From assembly GCA_000433515.1 (NCBI GenBank), contig FR891161.1, forward strand, positions 1 to 13,406: DNA of 13,406 nucleotides, read 5' to 3'. This DNA comes from Candidatus Colimorpha enterica. GTDB lineage: Bacteria; Bacillota; Clostridia; Oscillospirales; CAG-272. The notes under the pieces were generated by a model. It did no database searches. It was not told the origin of the DNA and saw only the letters and a program-made list of their open reading frames with translations. Positions 1 to 7,224 of the stretch are shown piece after piece. Within the stretch, counting starts at the first letter, position 1. Every line of letters begins with the position of its first letter. Both the position numbers and the translations under genes were made by a program.

Positions 1-209
1 CGTATAACGGCAGCTTCAGGGAAACCGCCGACCGTGCGGAGTGCGACGGCGTCATTGATGCGTCGTCATCGGAATCCTCGCCCGACCGGTGGTTTGCGAT
101 ATACCCCGACCCGGACGGCGGGCAGAAGAGATATCTTATATTTTTTGACGCGTCGCCGAAAATGGTTTCGCTGATGAGACCGTTCGCAATGCGCGGACAG
201 CGGTATTGA
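1..209 (+). CDS. C-terminal end of an unrecognised protein (5' end outside the window)
   Basis: An open frame runs from the left edge to a TGA at 207-209, giving about 68 residues that end in RPFAMRGQRY. There is no start codon context because the gene begins before the window. The codon pattern (G/C-rich third positions such as GAC, GCG, CCG) matches the neighbouring transporter genes, which supports real coding. The tail contains a short hydrophobic strand (RYLIFFD) but no motif I recognise. It converges on the ATPase gene, whose stop is only 6 bp away; I see no terminator hairpin between them. Function unknown. Confidence 0.6.
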   Translation, partial: YNGSFRETADRAECDGVIDASSSESSPDRWFAIYPDPDGGQKRYLIFFDASPKMVSLMRPFAMRGQRY

Positions 210-215
210 ATCCGG

Positions 216-989
216 TCAGTTTCCGCACTCTATGCTTATTTCGTTGAACACCGAGAGGATGTCGTCAACCGTTGTTTCGGTCTTTGCCGCGGCTTTCCTT
301 TCAAGAACGATGTCCCCGTGATGGAGCATGAGCATACGGTTCCCGTATTCGACCGCATAGCGGAGGTTATGCGTGACCATTATTGCCGTCAGGCTCTTCT
401 CCCGGACGATGCGGTCGGTCAGCTTCATGATTATCTCAGCCGTCTTCGGATCGAGGGCGGCTGTATGTTCGTCAAGGATAAGAAAGGATATCGGTGTCAT
501 TGTCGCCATAAGGAGAGCTATTGCCTGTCTCTGACCGCCGGAAAGAAGCCCGACGGGGATATCCATCTTGTCCTCAAGCCCCAGACCCAGCTCCGCGACC
601 GCGCTGTAAAGGCGGTCGTTTTTCTTTTTCGGAACGGCGAATTTCAGTCCGTATGGGCGCCCCTTGTTGGCGGCTACCGAGAGGTTTTCAAGGATCGAAA
701 GCCCCGGAACCGTTCCGACCGACGGGTCCTGAAACACCCTGCCGATCTTTGCCGCGCGGCGGAACTCCGGCAGCTTTGTTATATCCTCTCCGTCAAGGAT
801 CACCGAGCCTCCGTCGACCGGTATGCTCCCGCTGATTATGTTCAGCATAGTCGTTTTCCCGGAGCCGTTCGAGCCGACTACCGAGATGAAATCGCCCTTT
901 TCCACCGTCAGGGAGAAGCCGGTGAACAGAGTCTGCTCGTTGACCGTACCGATATTGAAGGTCTTTGATATGTTTTTAAGCTCCAGCAC
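216..989 (-). CDS. trpZ: ABC transporter ATP-binding protein, TrpZ-like
   Basis: This 257-residue protein is the ATPase of a small-molecule importer and should sit on the cytoplasmic face bound to the adjacent permease. All ABC motifs are present: Walker A GSNGSGKT (39-46), Q-loop Q87, signature LSGGQ (149-153), Walker B FLILDE (169-174), D-loop ALDP (178-181) and H-loop His207. It begins with GTG (987-989). A GGGGGAG ribosome binding site lies inside the 3' end of the permease gene, and the two genes are 3 bp apart, so translation is probably coupled. It is the last gene of a T-box-controlled operon. Substrate assignment (tryptophan) rests on that riboswitch and on the TrpXYZ gene order; the ATPase alone cannot show it. 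It contains no Trp residue. Confidence 0.9.
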   Translation of the reverse strand: MLELKNISKTFNIGTVNEQTLFTGFSLTVEKGDFISVVGSNGSGKTTMLNIISGSIPVDGGSVILDGEDITKLPEFRRAAKIGRVFQDPSVGTVPGLSILENLSVAANKGRPYGLKFAVPKKKNDRLYSAVAELGLGLEDKMDIPVGLLSGGQRQAIALLMATMTPISFLILDEHTAALDPKTAEIIMKLTDRIVREKSLTAIMVTHNLRYAVEYGNRMLMLHHGDIVLERKAAAKTETTVDDILSVFNEISIECGN

Positions 990-992
990 GGC

Positions 993-1970
993 TCACTCCC
1001 CCTTTTCCCATTCGGTATGGCTCTCCGGCATTTCGGCGGGAGCCTTTATTTTTCTGCGCAGACCGATTGCCGTCAGGCGGTCGTTGAAGATGAGTATCAG
1101 CGCGAACATCACGGCGTTGAGGAGCTTGAGGTATATTCCCTCCCTGTCGGCAAGGGCGAGGAAATTCAGCAGCAGGCCGTAGATCAGCGCTCCGACGATG
1201 ACCGCCGTGGTATCCTTCACCCTTCTGACCTGTGAAAAGAGCGCAAGTCCGATTATCACCGATGCAAGCGCAAGAACGACCTTTCCGCTTCCGCTGTTGT
1301 TGTCATACGACGAGAACAGCTGGCAGTAAAGTCCTCCCGACATTGCCACAAGCCCGTTTGCCGCGGCGATGCCGAGGATCTTATACCGTCCGGGGTCTTT
1401 TCCCATGCAGACGACAAGCCTTTCGTTCTCTCCGGTCGAGCGGAGCATATAGCCCAGCTTTGTTTTCATGAAAAGGTCGATGGCGAGCTTCACGGCAATT
1501 ACAAAGACGAGCAGAATTGCGATCGTCATGTAGTCCTTTCCGGCTTTTCCGAAAAGGTTTGCAAGCCTGCCGCCGAAAAGCCCGGTGAGGTTTTCGCTTT
1601 TGTATGAGAATATCGTTGTCGTGTAGCCGTTTTTTGTCAGCAGCTTTGTCAGCGCAAGGTTGACGGAGAGCAGGGCGGTCATAACGATTATCCCGGAGAG
1701 CAGCTTTGATATCCGGCACCTGACGTGAAGAAATCCCGTCACCGCCCCGGCAATTATCCCGGCGACCGACGAAAGAACGACAGCCGCCGCCGGAGGGAAT
1801 CCGAGTCTGAGCATAAGTATTGTGCAGACCACCCCTCCGAGCGGAAAGGTCCCGTCAACCGACAGGTCGGGGAAATCGAGGATGGTATATGAAATATAAA
1901 GCCCGAGTGCAAGGACGGAATAACAGAGACCCATCTGTATTCCGGAAAGGGCGGTGCCGTATAGTAGCAT
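993..1970 (-). CDS. trpY: ABC transporter permease, TrpY-like (BPD_transp_2 / LivH type)
   Basis: A 325-residue, strongly hydrophobic integral membrane protein. It resembles the LivH/LivM type of permease (BPD_transp_2): an N-terminal helix (SGIQMGLCYSVLALGLYISY), the region LDFPDLSVDGTFPLGG typical of the family that pairs with ABC_sub_bind proteins, and about 8-9 membrane segments. The GENERLVVCMG stretch around residue 200 lies in a cytoplasmic loop and probably contacts the ATPase. Start ATG at 1968-1970 has an AAAGGA site about 9 bp upstream. It lies between the substrate-binding lipoprotein (30 bp upstream) and the ATPase (3 bp downstream). Its single Trp, in the last residues (TEWEKGE), is the only Trp in the whole three-gene operon. 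Confidence 0.9.
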   Translation of the reverse strand: MLLYGTALSGIQMGLCYSVLALGLYISYTILDFPDLSVDGTFPLGGVVCTILMLRLGFPPAAAVVLSSVAGIIAGAVTGFLHVRCRISKLLSGIIVMTALLSVNLALTKLLTKNGYTTTIFSYKSENLTGLFGGRLANLFGKAGKDYMTIAILLVFVIAVKLAIDLFMKTKLGYMLRSTGENERLVVCMGKDPGRYKILGIAAANGLVAMSGGLYCQLFSSYDNNSGSGKVVLALASVIIGLALFSQVRRVKDTTAVIVGALIYGLLLNFLALADREGIYLKLLNAVMFALILIFNDRLTAIGLRRKIKAPAEMPESHTEWEKGE

Positions 1971-2000
1971 GAGATTTTTTCCTTTGGTTTCGGATTGTTC

Positions 2001-2960
2001 TTACTTCCCCACGTCCTCTGCGGAGACGGTTTCGGGGATCGTCAGACCGAGTTCGGTGCAGACTTTTGAGTTATAATAGTTATGCGGCTCGGTAACGGTT
2101 GCGACGGGGATATCGGAGGCTTTCTTTCCGGAAAGGATCTCTGCCGCCGCTTTGCCTGCGGCGCGTCCGACGTCCAGATATTCGATCGAGGCGGAAGCGG
2201 CACAGCCGACCTTTACCTGCTCTATTTCCGAGCCGAATACCGGGATCTTCTTTTCGTTCGTTATCGGAAGGATGTTGCTTTCCAGCTTTCCGACGACGGT
2301 GTTGTCAAGGATATTGATGAAGCACTCGGCTCCCGATGCGATAAGCTCGTTGACCTTTGTATCTATGGTCGTGATGTCGGAGACGGCGGAATCAAGGATC
2401 TCCATGCCCTGATAAGCCTCTGCCGCCTTTTTGAGGTTGGCTATCTGTAAGGGGGAGCTTGACTCGTCGGTCGAGAACAGGACGCCGATCTTAAGGTCCT
2501 TCTTTCCCATGAATGCCGTTACAAGCTGAAGCTGCTTTTCAAAATCCGGTACGTCGGAGGAGCCGGTGACGTTTTCGTAGTTGCTCATGACCGAGCCGTC
2601 GGTTATGGCGCAGTATACTACCGGAATTTCGCCCTCGGCTGCTGTTGCGGCGGCAACGGCTGACGGGGTGGCTATCGCGATGATTATCTCCGCCTTGCCG
2701 TTCACGAACGACTGCGCCTGAGACTGGGAGACTGAGGGGTCGAAATTGCTGTTGACGTACTTCACGTCGTATTTATCAAGGTCGATGCCGTTTTCCTTAA
2801 GCCCTGCGATAATGCCGTCATAGCAGTTATTGAGCGAGGCATGAGAGCCGAACTGGATTATTGCGACGGTCTTTTCCCCGCCGTTTCCGCAGGAGGCGAA
2901 GGCAAAGAGTGAAACGATCACGGTAATGACCGCGAGAACTGCAGATACTGTTTTTTTCAT
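2001..2960 (-). CDS. trpX: ABC transporter substrate-binding lipoprotein, TrpX-like (ABC_sub_bind family)
   Basis: A 319-residue extracytoplasmic solute receptor. It has a lipoprotein signal: KK charge, a hydrophobic core, then a lipobox-like FASC with Cys24 as the expected lipidated residue (Phe at -3 is slightly unusual). The mature part begins KTVAIIQFGSHASLNNCYDG, typical of the PF04392-type (ABC_sub_bind) periplasmic-binding fold, with the later signature ATPSAVAAATA and the DVGRAAGKAAAEILSG segment. I chose the ATG at 2960 because an AAAGGA site stands 9 bp before it and the signal peptide starts there; an in-frame ATG at 3020 adds 20 non-signal residues and has no ribosome binding site. 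First gene after a T-box leader; presumed ligand tryptophan (inference). No Trp residue is present. Confidence 0.9.
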   Translation of the reverse strand: MKKTVSAVLAVITVIVSLFAFASCGNGGEKTVAIIQFGSHASLNNCYDGIIAGLKENGIDLDKYDVKYVNSNFDPSVSQSQAQSFVNGKAEIIIAIATPSAVAAATAAEGEIPVVYCAITDGSVMSNYENVTGSSDVPDFEKQLQLVTAFMGKKDLKIGVLFSTDESSSPLQIANLKKAAEAYQGMEILDSAVSDITTIDTKVNELIASGAECFINILDNTVVGKLESNILPITNEKKIPVFGSEIEQVKVGCAASASIEYLDVGRAAGKAAAEILSGKKASDIPVATVTEPHNYYNSKVCTELGLTIPETVSAEDVGK

Positions 2961-3074
2961 GATAATGATTCCTTTCGGGTTGTAGGTTGTATCAGGTAAA
3001 TTGCGTGTTTCTTTATTCATCTGTCACACGGCCGCCATCGTCTGTTCATCGGTTTCTCCCTTCCCCGCCGGAAT

Positions 3075-3121
3075 GCAAAAAGTCCCGGCAGTCCTTCGTT
3101 AAAGTGAAAGACTACCGGGAC
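3075..3121 (-). terminator. Intrinsic terminator of the T-box leader
   Basis: On the minus strand a 16-bp stem (3106-3121 with 3082-3097, two U-G wobbles) closes an 8-nt loop and is followed by TTTTT (3077-3081). It lies 3' of the T-box motif and would compete with the antiterminator, so it is the off-switch for the downstream transporter. Confidence 0.92.
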
Positions 3122-3369
3122 GAATGTACAACACTCGCGGTGCCACCCGATTTGATACAGCGTATCCTCTCTTCGCATATGGCAGAAAGCTGCGGTATGC
3201 TGCGCATTTGTGACAGGTGCGCGCTCCCGTCGGTTGCTACTTGCGGGAAAGCCCGCTTTCGTCCGCCCTCAAAAGACCATTCGCCGTAAGCTATCCTGCC
3301 GCGATTCCACCATCCGCGGCTCTCTGTGAGTTTCACTGCCGGTTACTATTCTTTCTCATCGGTTTGAAT
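3122..3369 (-). promoter_or_regulatory. T-box riboswitch, probably tryptophan-specific
   Basis: The minus-strand leader between the promoter and the transporter genes has the hallmarks of a T-box: a Stem I region with AGAGAG followed by GGATGGTGGAA (about 3311-3330), the specifier context GAATGGTCTTTTGAG (3269-3283), and the antiterminator core GGTGGCACCGCG (3136-3147). The triplet after GAA is TGG (3277-3279), which would read tRNA-Trp. The T-box bulge base in UGGC pairs with a G discriminator, as expected for bacterial tRNA-Trp. Uncharged tRNA binding should form the antiterminator and block the terminator at 3075-3121. The specifier was placed by eye from the conserved spacing, so amino-acid identity is slightly less certain than the T-box call. 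Confidence 0.93.
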
Positions 3370-3375
3370 ACGGAC

Positions 3376-3404
3376 ATTATATCACCGTTTCCGGCGCTTG
3401 TCAA
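3376..3404 (-). promoter_or_regulatory. Sigma-A promoter of the T-box/transporter operon
   Basis: Minus-strand TTGACA (3399-3404), 17-bp spacer, TATAAT (3376-3381): a perfect consensus. Transcription should start near 3369, giving a leader of about 410 nt before the first gene. Confidence 0.92.
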
Positions 3405-3445
3405 TAGGTAAAAACAGATTTTTTCAACTTTTTTCAAGAATAAAC

Positions 3446-3482
3446 TCTCAAAGTAAATGCAGCAGTGCAATTTGCTTTGAGA
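3446..3482. repeat. Long imperfect hairpin between two divergent promoters
   Basis: TCTCAAAG (3446-3453) and CTTTGAGA (3475-3482) close a stem that continues inward with an A/T-rich stretch to a GCAG loop, about 16 pairs with one bulge and one G-T. It lies between the leftward T-box promoter and the rightward tRNA promoter. It is not followed by a clear T-run on the plus strand. Function unknown; it could be a structural or protein-binding site. Confidence 0.5.
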
Positions 3483-3526
3483 ATTAACTTCGGCAAGTTT
3501 TTCGCAGTTTTTTTTAGAAAAAAGCC

Positions 3527-3555
3527 TTGACAACCGGCGTCAGTCATGATACAAT
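3527..3555 (+). promoter_or_regulatory. Promoter of the tRNA-Arg/tRNA-His unit
   Basis: TTGACA (3527-3532), 17-bp spacer, TACAAT (3550-3555), 16 bp before the first tRNA. Confidence 0.88.
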
Positions 3556-3571
3556 ATGATATGTTGCTTTT

Positions 3572-3648
<77 letters not shown>

Positions 3649-3651
3649 TAC

Positions 3652-3729
3652 GGTGGGTGTAGCTAAGCTGGTTATAGCGCCAGGTTGTGGCCCTGGAGGC
3701 CGTGGGTTCGAATCCCATCACTCACCCCA
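3652..3729 (+). tRNA. tRNA-His(GTG)
   Basis: Acceptor GTGGGTG (3653-3659) pairs with CACTCAC (3719-3725, one G-T). The base before it, G3652, can pair with discriminator C3726, the G-1:C73 identity pair characteristic of tRNA-His. Anticodon GTG at 3687-3689 lies in the loop TTGTGGC closed by CCAGG/CCTGG. CCA (3727-3729) is encoded. Probably co-transcribed with the tRNA-Arg just upstream. Confidence 0.96.
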
Positions 3730-3736
3730 TATGAAC

Positions 3737-3769
3737 AAACCCGCGTATCTGCCTGATACGCGGGTTTTT
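3737..3769 (+). terminator. Intrinsic terminator of the tRNA-Arg/tRNA-His unit
   Basis: A 13-bp perfect stem (3737-3749 with 3755-3767), 5-nt loop TGCCT, running into TTTTT. Confidence 0.93.
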
Positions 3770-4110
3770 CCTTGTTTTATCGGGGGTTATGGGAGTTTTG
3801 AGTTTGATTCTGTAGTCTCACAAATGAGACGTCAGAATCGGATTTCAGACTCAAATCCGTCACGGAGCTGACCGGCGGGGTTCAGGACCACGGCGGCTGC
3901 CTTCTTGCGGCGCGCCTGACATACAATATATCATTTGCCTGCCGGTATACCTCTGCTGTGTGAACTCCTGCCGTCAAAATGTGTGGACATCGTCGATTTT
4001 TTTGCGGTTAAACCGTTCTGTCAGATCTCAATTGTTCTGTACCTTTTTTGCTTTTTCTGTCTCACACCCGTTGCAGCTCTGCAGTGCGCTGAAAATATTT
4101 TAAAAAAGTC
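3770..4110. other. Gene-free spacer between tRNA units, with an imperfect palindrome
   Basis: I see no credible gene in this 340-bp stretch. It contains a hairpin: GATTCTG (3806-3812) with CAGAATC (3833-3839) outside GTCTCA/TGAGAC (3815-3820, 3825-3830), separated by a symmetric 2x2 internal loop, with possible extra pairing of flanking TTTGAGT and ACTCAAA. No T-run follows, so it is not an obvious terminator. It might be a remnant of an old insertion next to the tRNAs, but no integrase or duplicated tRNA end is visible. Confidence 0.5.
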
Positions 4111-4139
4111 TTGACAACGGACGCGAGGTGTGGTATAAT
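4111..4139 (+). promoter_or_regulatory. Promoter of the tRNA-Leu/tRNA-fMet unit
   Basis: TTGACA (4111-4116), 17-bp spacer, TATAAT (4134-4139): consensus, 22 bp before the tRNA-Leu 5' end. Confidence 0.92.
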
Positions 4140-4161
4140 GCTACTTGTTGTCAGAGAGCGC

Positions 4162-4250
4162 GCCGGAGTGGCGGAACAGGCAGACGCACGGGACTTAAAA
4201 TCCTGTGATACGCGAGTATCGTACCGGTTCGATCCCGGTCTCCGGCACCA
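4162..4250 (+). tRNA. tRNA-Leu(TAA)
   Basis: An 89-nt class II tRNA with a long variable arm. Acceptor GCCGGAG pairs with CTCCGGC. The anticodon loop CTTAAAA holds TAA at 4196-4198, and the extra stem uses TGATACGCGAGTATCG. T-loop GGTTCGATC and encoded CCA (4248-4250) are normal. It reads UUA codons. Confidence 0.96.
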
Positions 4251-4259
4251 GCCATATAT

Positions 4260-4336
<77 letters not shown>

Positions 4337-4340
4337 TATC

Positions 4341-4383
4341 GAGTGGATGTAACTGATTTCAGTTACATCCGCTTCTTTTTTTT
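4341..4383 (+). terminator. Intrinsic terminator of the tRNA-Leu/tRNA-fMet unit
   Basis: A perfect 12-bp core (4345-4356 with 4359-4370), extendable by weaker outer pairs, with a 2-nt centre and a run of eight T residues. Confidence 0.93.
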
Positions 4384-4393
4384 GCAAAAAGTA

Positions 4394-4422
4394 TTGACAA
4401 GGATATCGTTCGTGAGTATACT
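4394..4422 (+). promoter_or_regulatory. Promoter of the nucleotidyltransferase-fold gene
   Basis: TTGACA (4394-4399), 17-bp spacer, TATACT (4417-4422). The start codon is about 56 bp downstream of the -10. Confidence 0.85.
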
Positions 4423-4478
4423 TTAATGATTTAGCGAGAAACGCTGAATGGGCGGCATGGGCGAAGAAGGAGATTGTT

Positions 4479-5135
4479 ATGTTTAGAATCGTTGATGATT
4501 CAGAATGCAGGCGTTATCGCCAAGACTGTGCTAAAGTCCTCACCCATGTCAGAGATACGCTGAGGGACGAAAAAGATATCATAACACAATTTACTCTCGT
4601 TGGCAGCGGCGCACGTAACATGGTCACCAGAAACGGCAATGGTCCGTTTGATTTGGATTATAACCTCGAAATCATTAAAGCACCGAACGAGTATTGGAAC
4701 GACCTTCGCAAACTCAAAGACACTATTCGGGTTTTGCTTGACAAGGCGAGTGGCTTACAGTGCTTTACTGAATCGCAAAATTCAACCGTCGCGTTGACAG
4801 CCTTGCTTCATTTCAAAGATGAGCCGCAGATCGAATTCAGTTTCGATGTAGCTATCGTTGCAAGGAATCAAGACGGAACGCTATGCCGTCTGGTAAACAA
4901 TAAGCACTATTTCTATAGCGGTATACAAGGGCAATATACTTGGAACGAGATACCGAGTTCGCATAATGTCAAAGAAAAAGCCGATCGTATCAAAAAATCA
5001 GGTAAATGGCTTGAGGTTCGCGAGAGATACGTTAAACTGAAAGATATGTATCTTTCCCGTCAAGACAAAGAGCACCCATCATTCATCGTATATATTGAAG
5101 CGGTTAATCAGGTTTTCAATAAATACTTCCACTAA
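4479..5135 (+). CDS. Nucleotidyltransferase-fold protein (Pol beta superfamily), specific role unknown
   Basis: A 218-residue soluble protein. The segment LVGSGARNMV (40-49) followed by FDLDYNLEI (57-65) matches the G-S ... D-x-D signature of DNA-polymerase-beta-type nucleotidyltransferases. D58 and D60 would be the first two metal ligands and D123 in FSFDVAIV the third. The fold and likely activity (nucleotidyl transfer to an unknown acceptor) are inferred from these motifs; the substrate is not. GAAGGAG lies 6 bp before the ATG. It has its own promoter and a terminator, and stands between a tRNA unit and a mobile-element recombinase, so it could be chromosomal or element cargo. Alternatives include an antibiotic-modifying, CD-NTase-like or antitoxin-type nucleotidyltransferase, but I see no partner gene. 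Confidence 0.65.
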   Translation: MFRIVDDSECRRYRQDCAKVLTHVRDTLRDEKDIITQFTLVGSGARNMVTRNGNGPFDLDYNLEIIKAPNEYWNDLRKLKDTIRVLLDKASGLQCFTESQNSTVALTALLHFKDEPQIEFSFDVAIVARNQDGTLCRLVNNKHYFYSGIQGQYTWNEIPSSHNVKEKADRIKKSGKWLEVRERYVKLKDMYLSRQDKEHPSFIVYIEAVNQVFNKYFH

Positions 5136-5144
5136 ATCCTATGT

Positions 5145-5175
5145 ACGGAGCAGGTTTACGCCTGCTCCGTTTCTT
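5145..5175 (+). terminator. Terminator after the nucleotidyltransferase-fold gene
   Basis: ACGGAGCAGG (5145-5154) pairs perfectly with CCTGCTCCGT (5161-5170), loop TTTACG, then TTTCTTC. The downstream arm overlaps the last codons of the convergent recombinase gene. The T-run is interrupted, so efficiency may be modest. Confidence 0.7.
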
Positions 5176-6952
5176 CTTCCTCAAAAGAATCATCGCCCTC
5201 ACCGTACTGCTCCGGGAACAGCTCTTTCTGACCGTCTGACGGCTCACAGGAAACATACTCCACGGCAACACCCTCGCGGATGTCGGCGGTGTAGTTGGGA
5301 TGACACTGCGTGGGGTCGATGTCCAGATACCCGACGAACTTGTAGTAGATAACAAGGCGTTGGGTTTTATTTCTGCCCGTCCCCTGCGTTTCGTACACGT
5401 CGATGTGGTCGATCAGCTCGTTGAGCACCTGCTTGGTCAGCGTTCGCATTTCCATGAACTTGCGGATGGCACGGATGAATTCCTCCCGCTCGCTTTCCTT
5501 TTCGCCCATCTCGGCAAGCTTCTTGCGCAGCTTCAAAATCTTCTTTTTCAGCTGTTCGCGCTCGTCGGCATATTCGCTTGAAAGTATACTGTAATTCTCC
5601 TCCGTGGTCTTGCCCTCCAGCTTGTCCTCATAGAGGGATTTCAGCAGTTTCGGGATCATCTCAATGCGCATTTCCGACTTGCGTAGCTCGGAGGCTGCCG
5701 CTTTCTTCTCGCTCTCATACTGCTTGTTGCTCTTGCGAGCGAGAATCTCGGCGAAGCGGTTTTCATCGGCAACAAGGTATTCCGCAAGCCGCCGCAGCTC
5801 CATTTCCACCACCGCTTCCACCGCATCGGCGCGGATATAGTGGCGGGTGAGGCAGGTGCCGCGATAGTCTTTCACATAGTTGGAACAACTGAAATAATGA
5901 ATATCCTTGTTCTGCGTGTTGGTGTGATACCACATCTTACTGCCGCAGTCCGCACAGCGGAGGATATCACAGAAGATACTTTTCGGACCGTTAGCCTCCT
6001 TCGGTGCGCGCTGATGCGTGCTTTTCAGCCTTTTCTGCACCTTTTTATAGGTGTCGCGCTCGATGATCGCCTCGTGTCTGTCCTCAAACACCATCCAGTC
6101 CTCTTTCGGATTGTCGATACGGCGGTGATTCTTGAACGACTTGGAGTGCGTTTTGAAGTTCAGCACATCGCCGCAGTATTCCTGACGCGTCAGGATACCG
6201 TGGATGGTGCTCGATTTCCATTTGTACGGATTCGGCTGACTTTTCTTGCCGCCGCGGTTGATGCCTTTGGACGCCCAGTACGCCGTACAGTTGAGGTGCT
6301 GCTCGTCCTGCATGATCCTTGCGATGGTATCCTCGCCGTTGCCGTCCAGATACAGCTTGAAAATCTCCCTGACGACGGCTGCGGCCTCCGGGTCGATGAT
6401 CCAGCGTTTCTTGTCCTGCGGGTCTTTCACATAGCCGTACGGGGGTTGGGAGAGCGGTTCGCCTGCTCTCCCTCTGGTATTGTGCGCAGACCGCACCTTG
6501 CGGCTGATATCCTTGGCGTACAGCTCGTTCATGATATTCTTGATGGGGATAAAATCGTCCATGTCCGTTGCCCCGTCAACGCAGTCCACATTATCGTTGA
6601 TGGCGATAAAGCGGACATTGTGGTCGGGAAAATAGTTTTCGGTGTAATATCCCACCTGCAGGTATTCACGCCCGAAACGGGACATATCCTTAACGATGAT
6701 CGTGCTGACATATCCCATTTCGATATCATCGAGCAGTTCCTGAAAGCCCGGTCGGTTGAAATTCGTTCCGGTGTAGCCGTCATCCACATAGAACTTGGTG
6801 TTACCCATGTGGTTTTCCTTGGCATACGCCTGGAGCATTTTCTTTTGGTTGGCGATGGAGTTACTCTCCCTGTCCGTATTGTCGTCTCGGCTGAGACGGC
6901 AATACAGGGCGGTAATTCCGGTTAATTGTTTTTGCTTTTTATTCGACTGCAT
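5156..6952 (-). CDS. Large serine recombinase of a conjugative/mobilisable element (TndX/TnpX type)
   Basis: A 598-residue site-specific recombinase that excises and integrates the element. The N-terminal resolvase domain (about 13-160) has catalytic Ser21 in YCRLSRDD and the KDMSRFGR motif (88-95) with conserved arginines. A Recombinase domain follows (about 165-300). A zinc ribbon has Cys333, Cys336, Cys356 and Cys367. A charged coiled-coil segment lies at about 405-490, and a C-terminal domain of the DUF4368 type ends in an acidic tail. Length is typical of the family, and no motif is missing, so it is probably active. The ATG at 6952 has an AAAGGAGAG site that overlaps the end of the preceding small gene. 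It is the last gene of the minus-strand operon and lies at one end of the module, as expected next to an attachment site. Large serine recombinases leave only a 2-bp crossover repeat, which cannot be seen in a single sequence. Confidence 0.95.
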   Translation of the reverse strand: MQSNKKQKQLTGITALYCRLSRDDNTDRESNSIANQKKMLQAYAKENHMGNTKFYVDDGYTGTNFNRPGFQELLDDIEMGYVSTIIVKDMSRFGREYLQVGYYTENYFPDHNVRFIAINDNVDCVDGATDMDDFIPIKNIMNELYAKDISRKVRSAHNTRGRAGEPLSQPPYGYVKDPQDKKRWIIDPEAAAVVREIFKLYLDGNGEDTIARIMQDEQHLNCTAYWASKGINRGGKKSQPNPYKWKSSTIHGILTRQEYCGDVLNFKTHSKSFKNHRRIDNPKEDWMVFEDRHEAIIERDTYKKVQKRLKSTHQRAPKEANGPKSIFCDILRCADCGSKMWYHTNTQNKDIHYFSCSNYVKDYRGTCLTRHYIRADAVEAVVEMELRRLAEYLVADENRFAEILARKSNKQYESEKKAAASELRKSEMRIEMIPKLLKSLYEDKLEGKTTEENYSILSSEYADEREQLKKKILKLRKKLAEMGEKESEREEFIRAIRKFMEMRTLTKQVLNELIDHIDVYETQGTGRNKTQRLVIYYKFVGYLDIDPTQCHPNYTADIREGVAVEYVSCEPSDGQKELFPEQYGEGDDSFEEEETEQA

Positions 6953-6958
6953 AATAAA

Positions 6959-7222
6959 TTATCTCTCCTTTCCGGCAGTCGAACGCACGGGTTTCGGTTT
7001 CATTTTAGGCTCTTCTTTCTTTGCGGTCAAATCTGTAAATTCGTCGCTGATAATATCCTCCATGGCGTCGGAAAGGGTCTTGTCCTTGCCCGTCAGCGTC
7101 GCCTCGGCAAATCTGCCCTCAACTACATAGCGGGTGTTGATGATGTCATACTCGCGGTGTCCGCCGCCGATGCCGATGATAAAGCGGCTGTCGGGCCGGT
7201 TCTGTTCGGGTTTCTTTTTCAT
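6959..7222 (-). CDS. Small transposon-encoded protein, TnpW-like
   Basis: An 87-residue protein with a core resembling the TnpW family found beside clostridial serine recombinases: a glycine-rich RFIIGIGGG, a beta-strand segment TRYVVEGRFAE, then a helix TLSDAMEDIISDEF and a basic, proline-containing tail. TnpW has no established biochemical role; it was first named in Tn4451. The gene starts 2 bp after the ParB-like stop, and its stop is 6 bp before the recombinase ATG, so all three are probably translated from one message. Family assignment is by pattern from memory and is moderate. Confidence 0.6.
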   Translation of the reverse strand: MKKKPEQNRPDSRFIIGIGGGHREYDIINTRYVVEGRFAEATLTGKDKTLSDAMEDIISDEFTDLTAKKEEPKMKPKPVRSTAGKER

Positions 7223-7224
7223 GG

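Noticed and set aside
2961..3020. A 20-residue N-terminal extension of the substrate-binding lipoprotein
   Set aside because: The upstream ATG has no ribosome binding site, and the extension would place hydrophilic residues before the signal peptide.
3653..3871. A plus-strand 72-codon open frame beginning MGVAKLVIAPGCGPGGRGFE
   Set aside because: It is a translation of the tRNA-His gene and the following terminator.
5840..6925. A 361-codon plus-strand open frame opposite the recombinase
   Set aside because: It is an antisense shadow of the serine recombinase, whose catalytic, zinc-binding and C-terminal motifs are all in the minus-strand frame.
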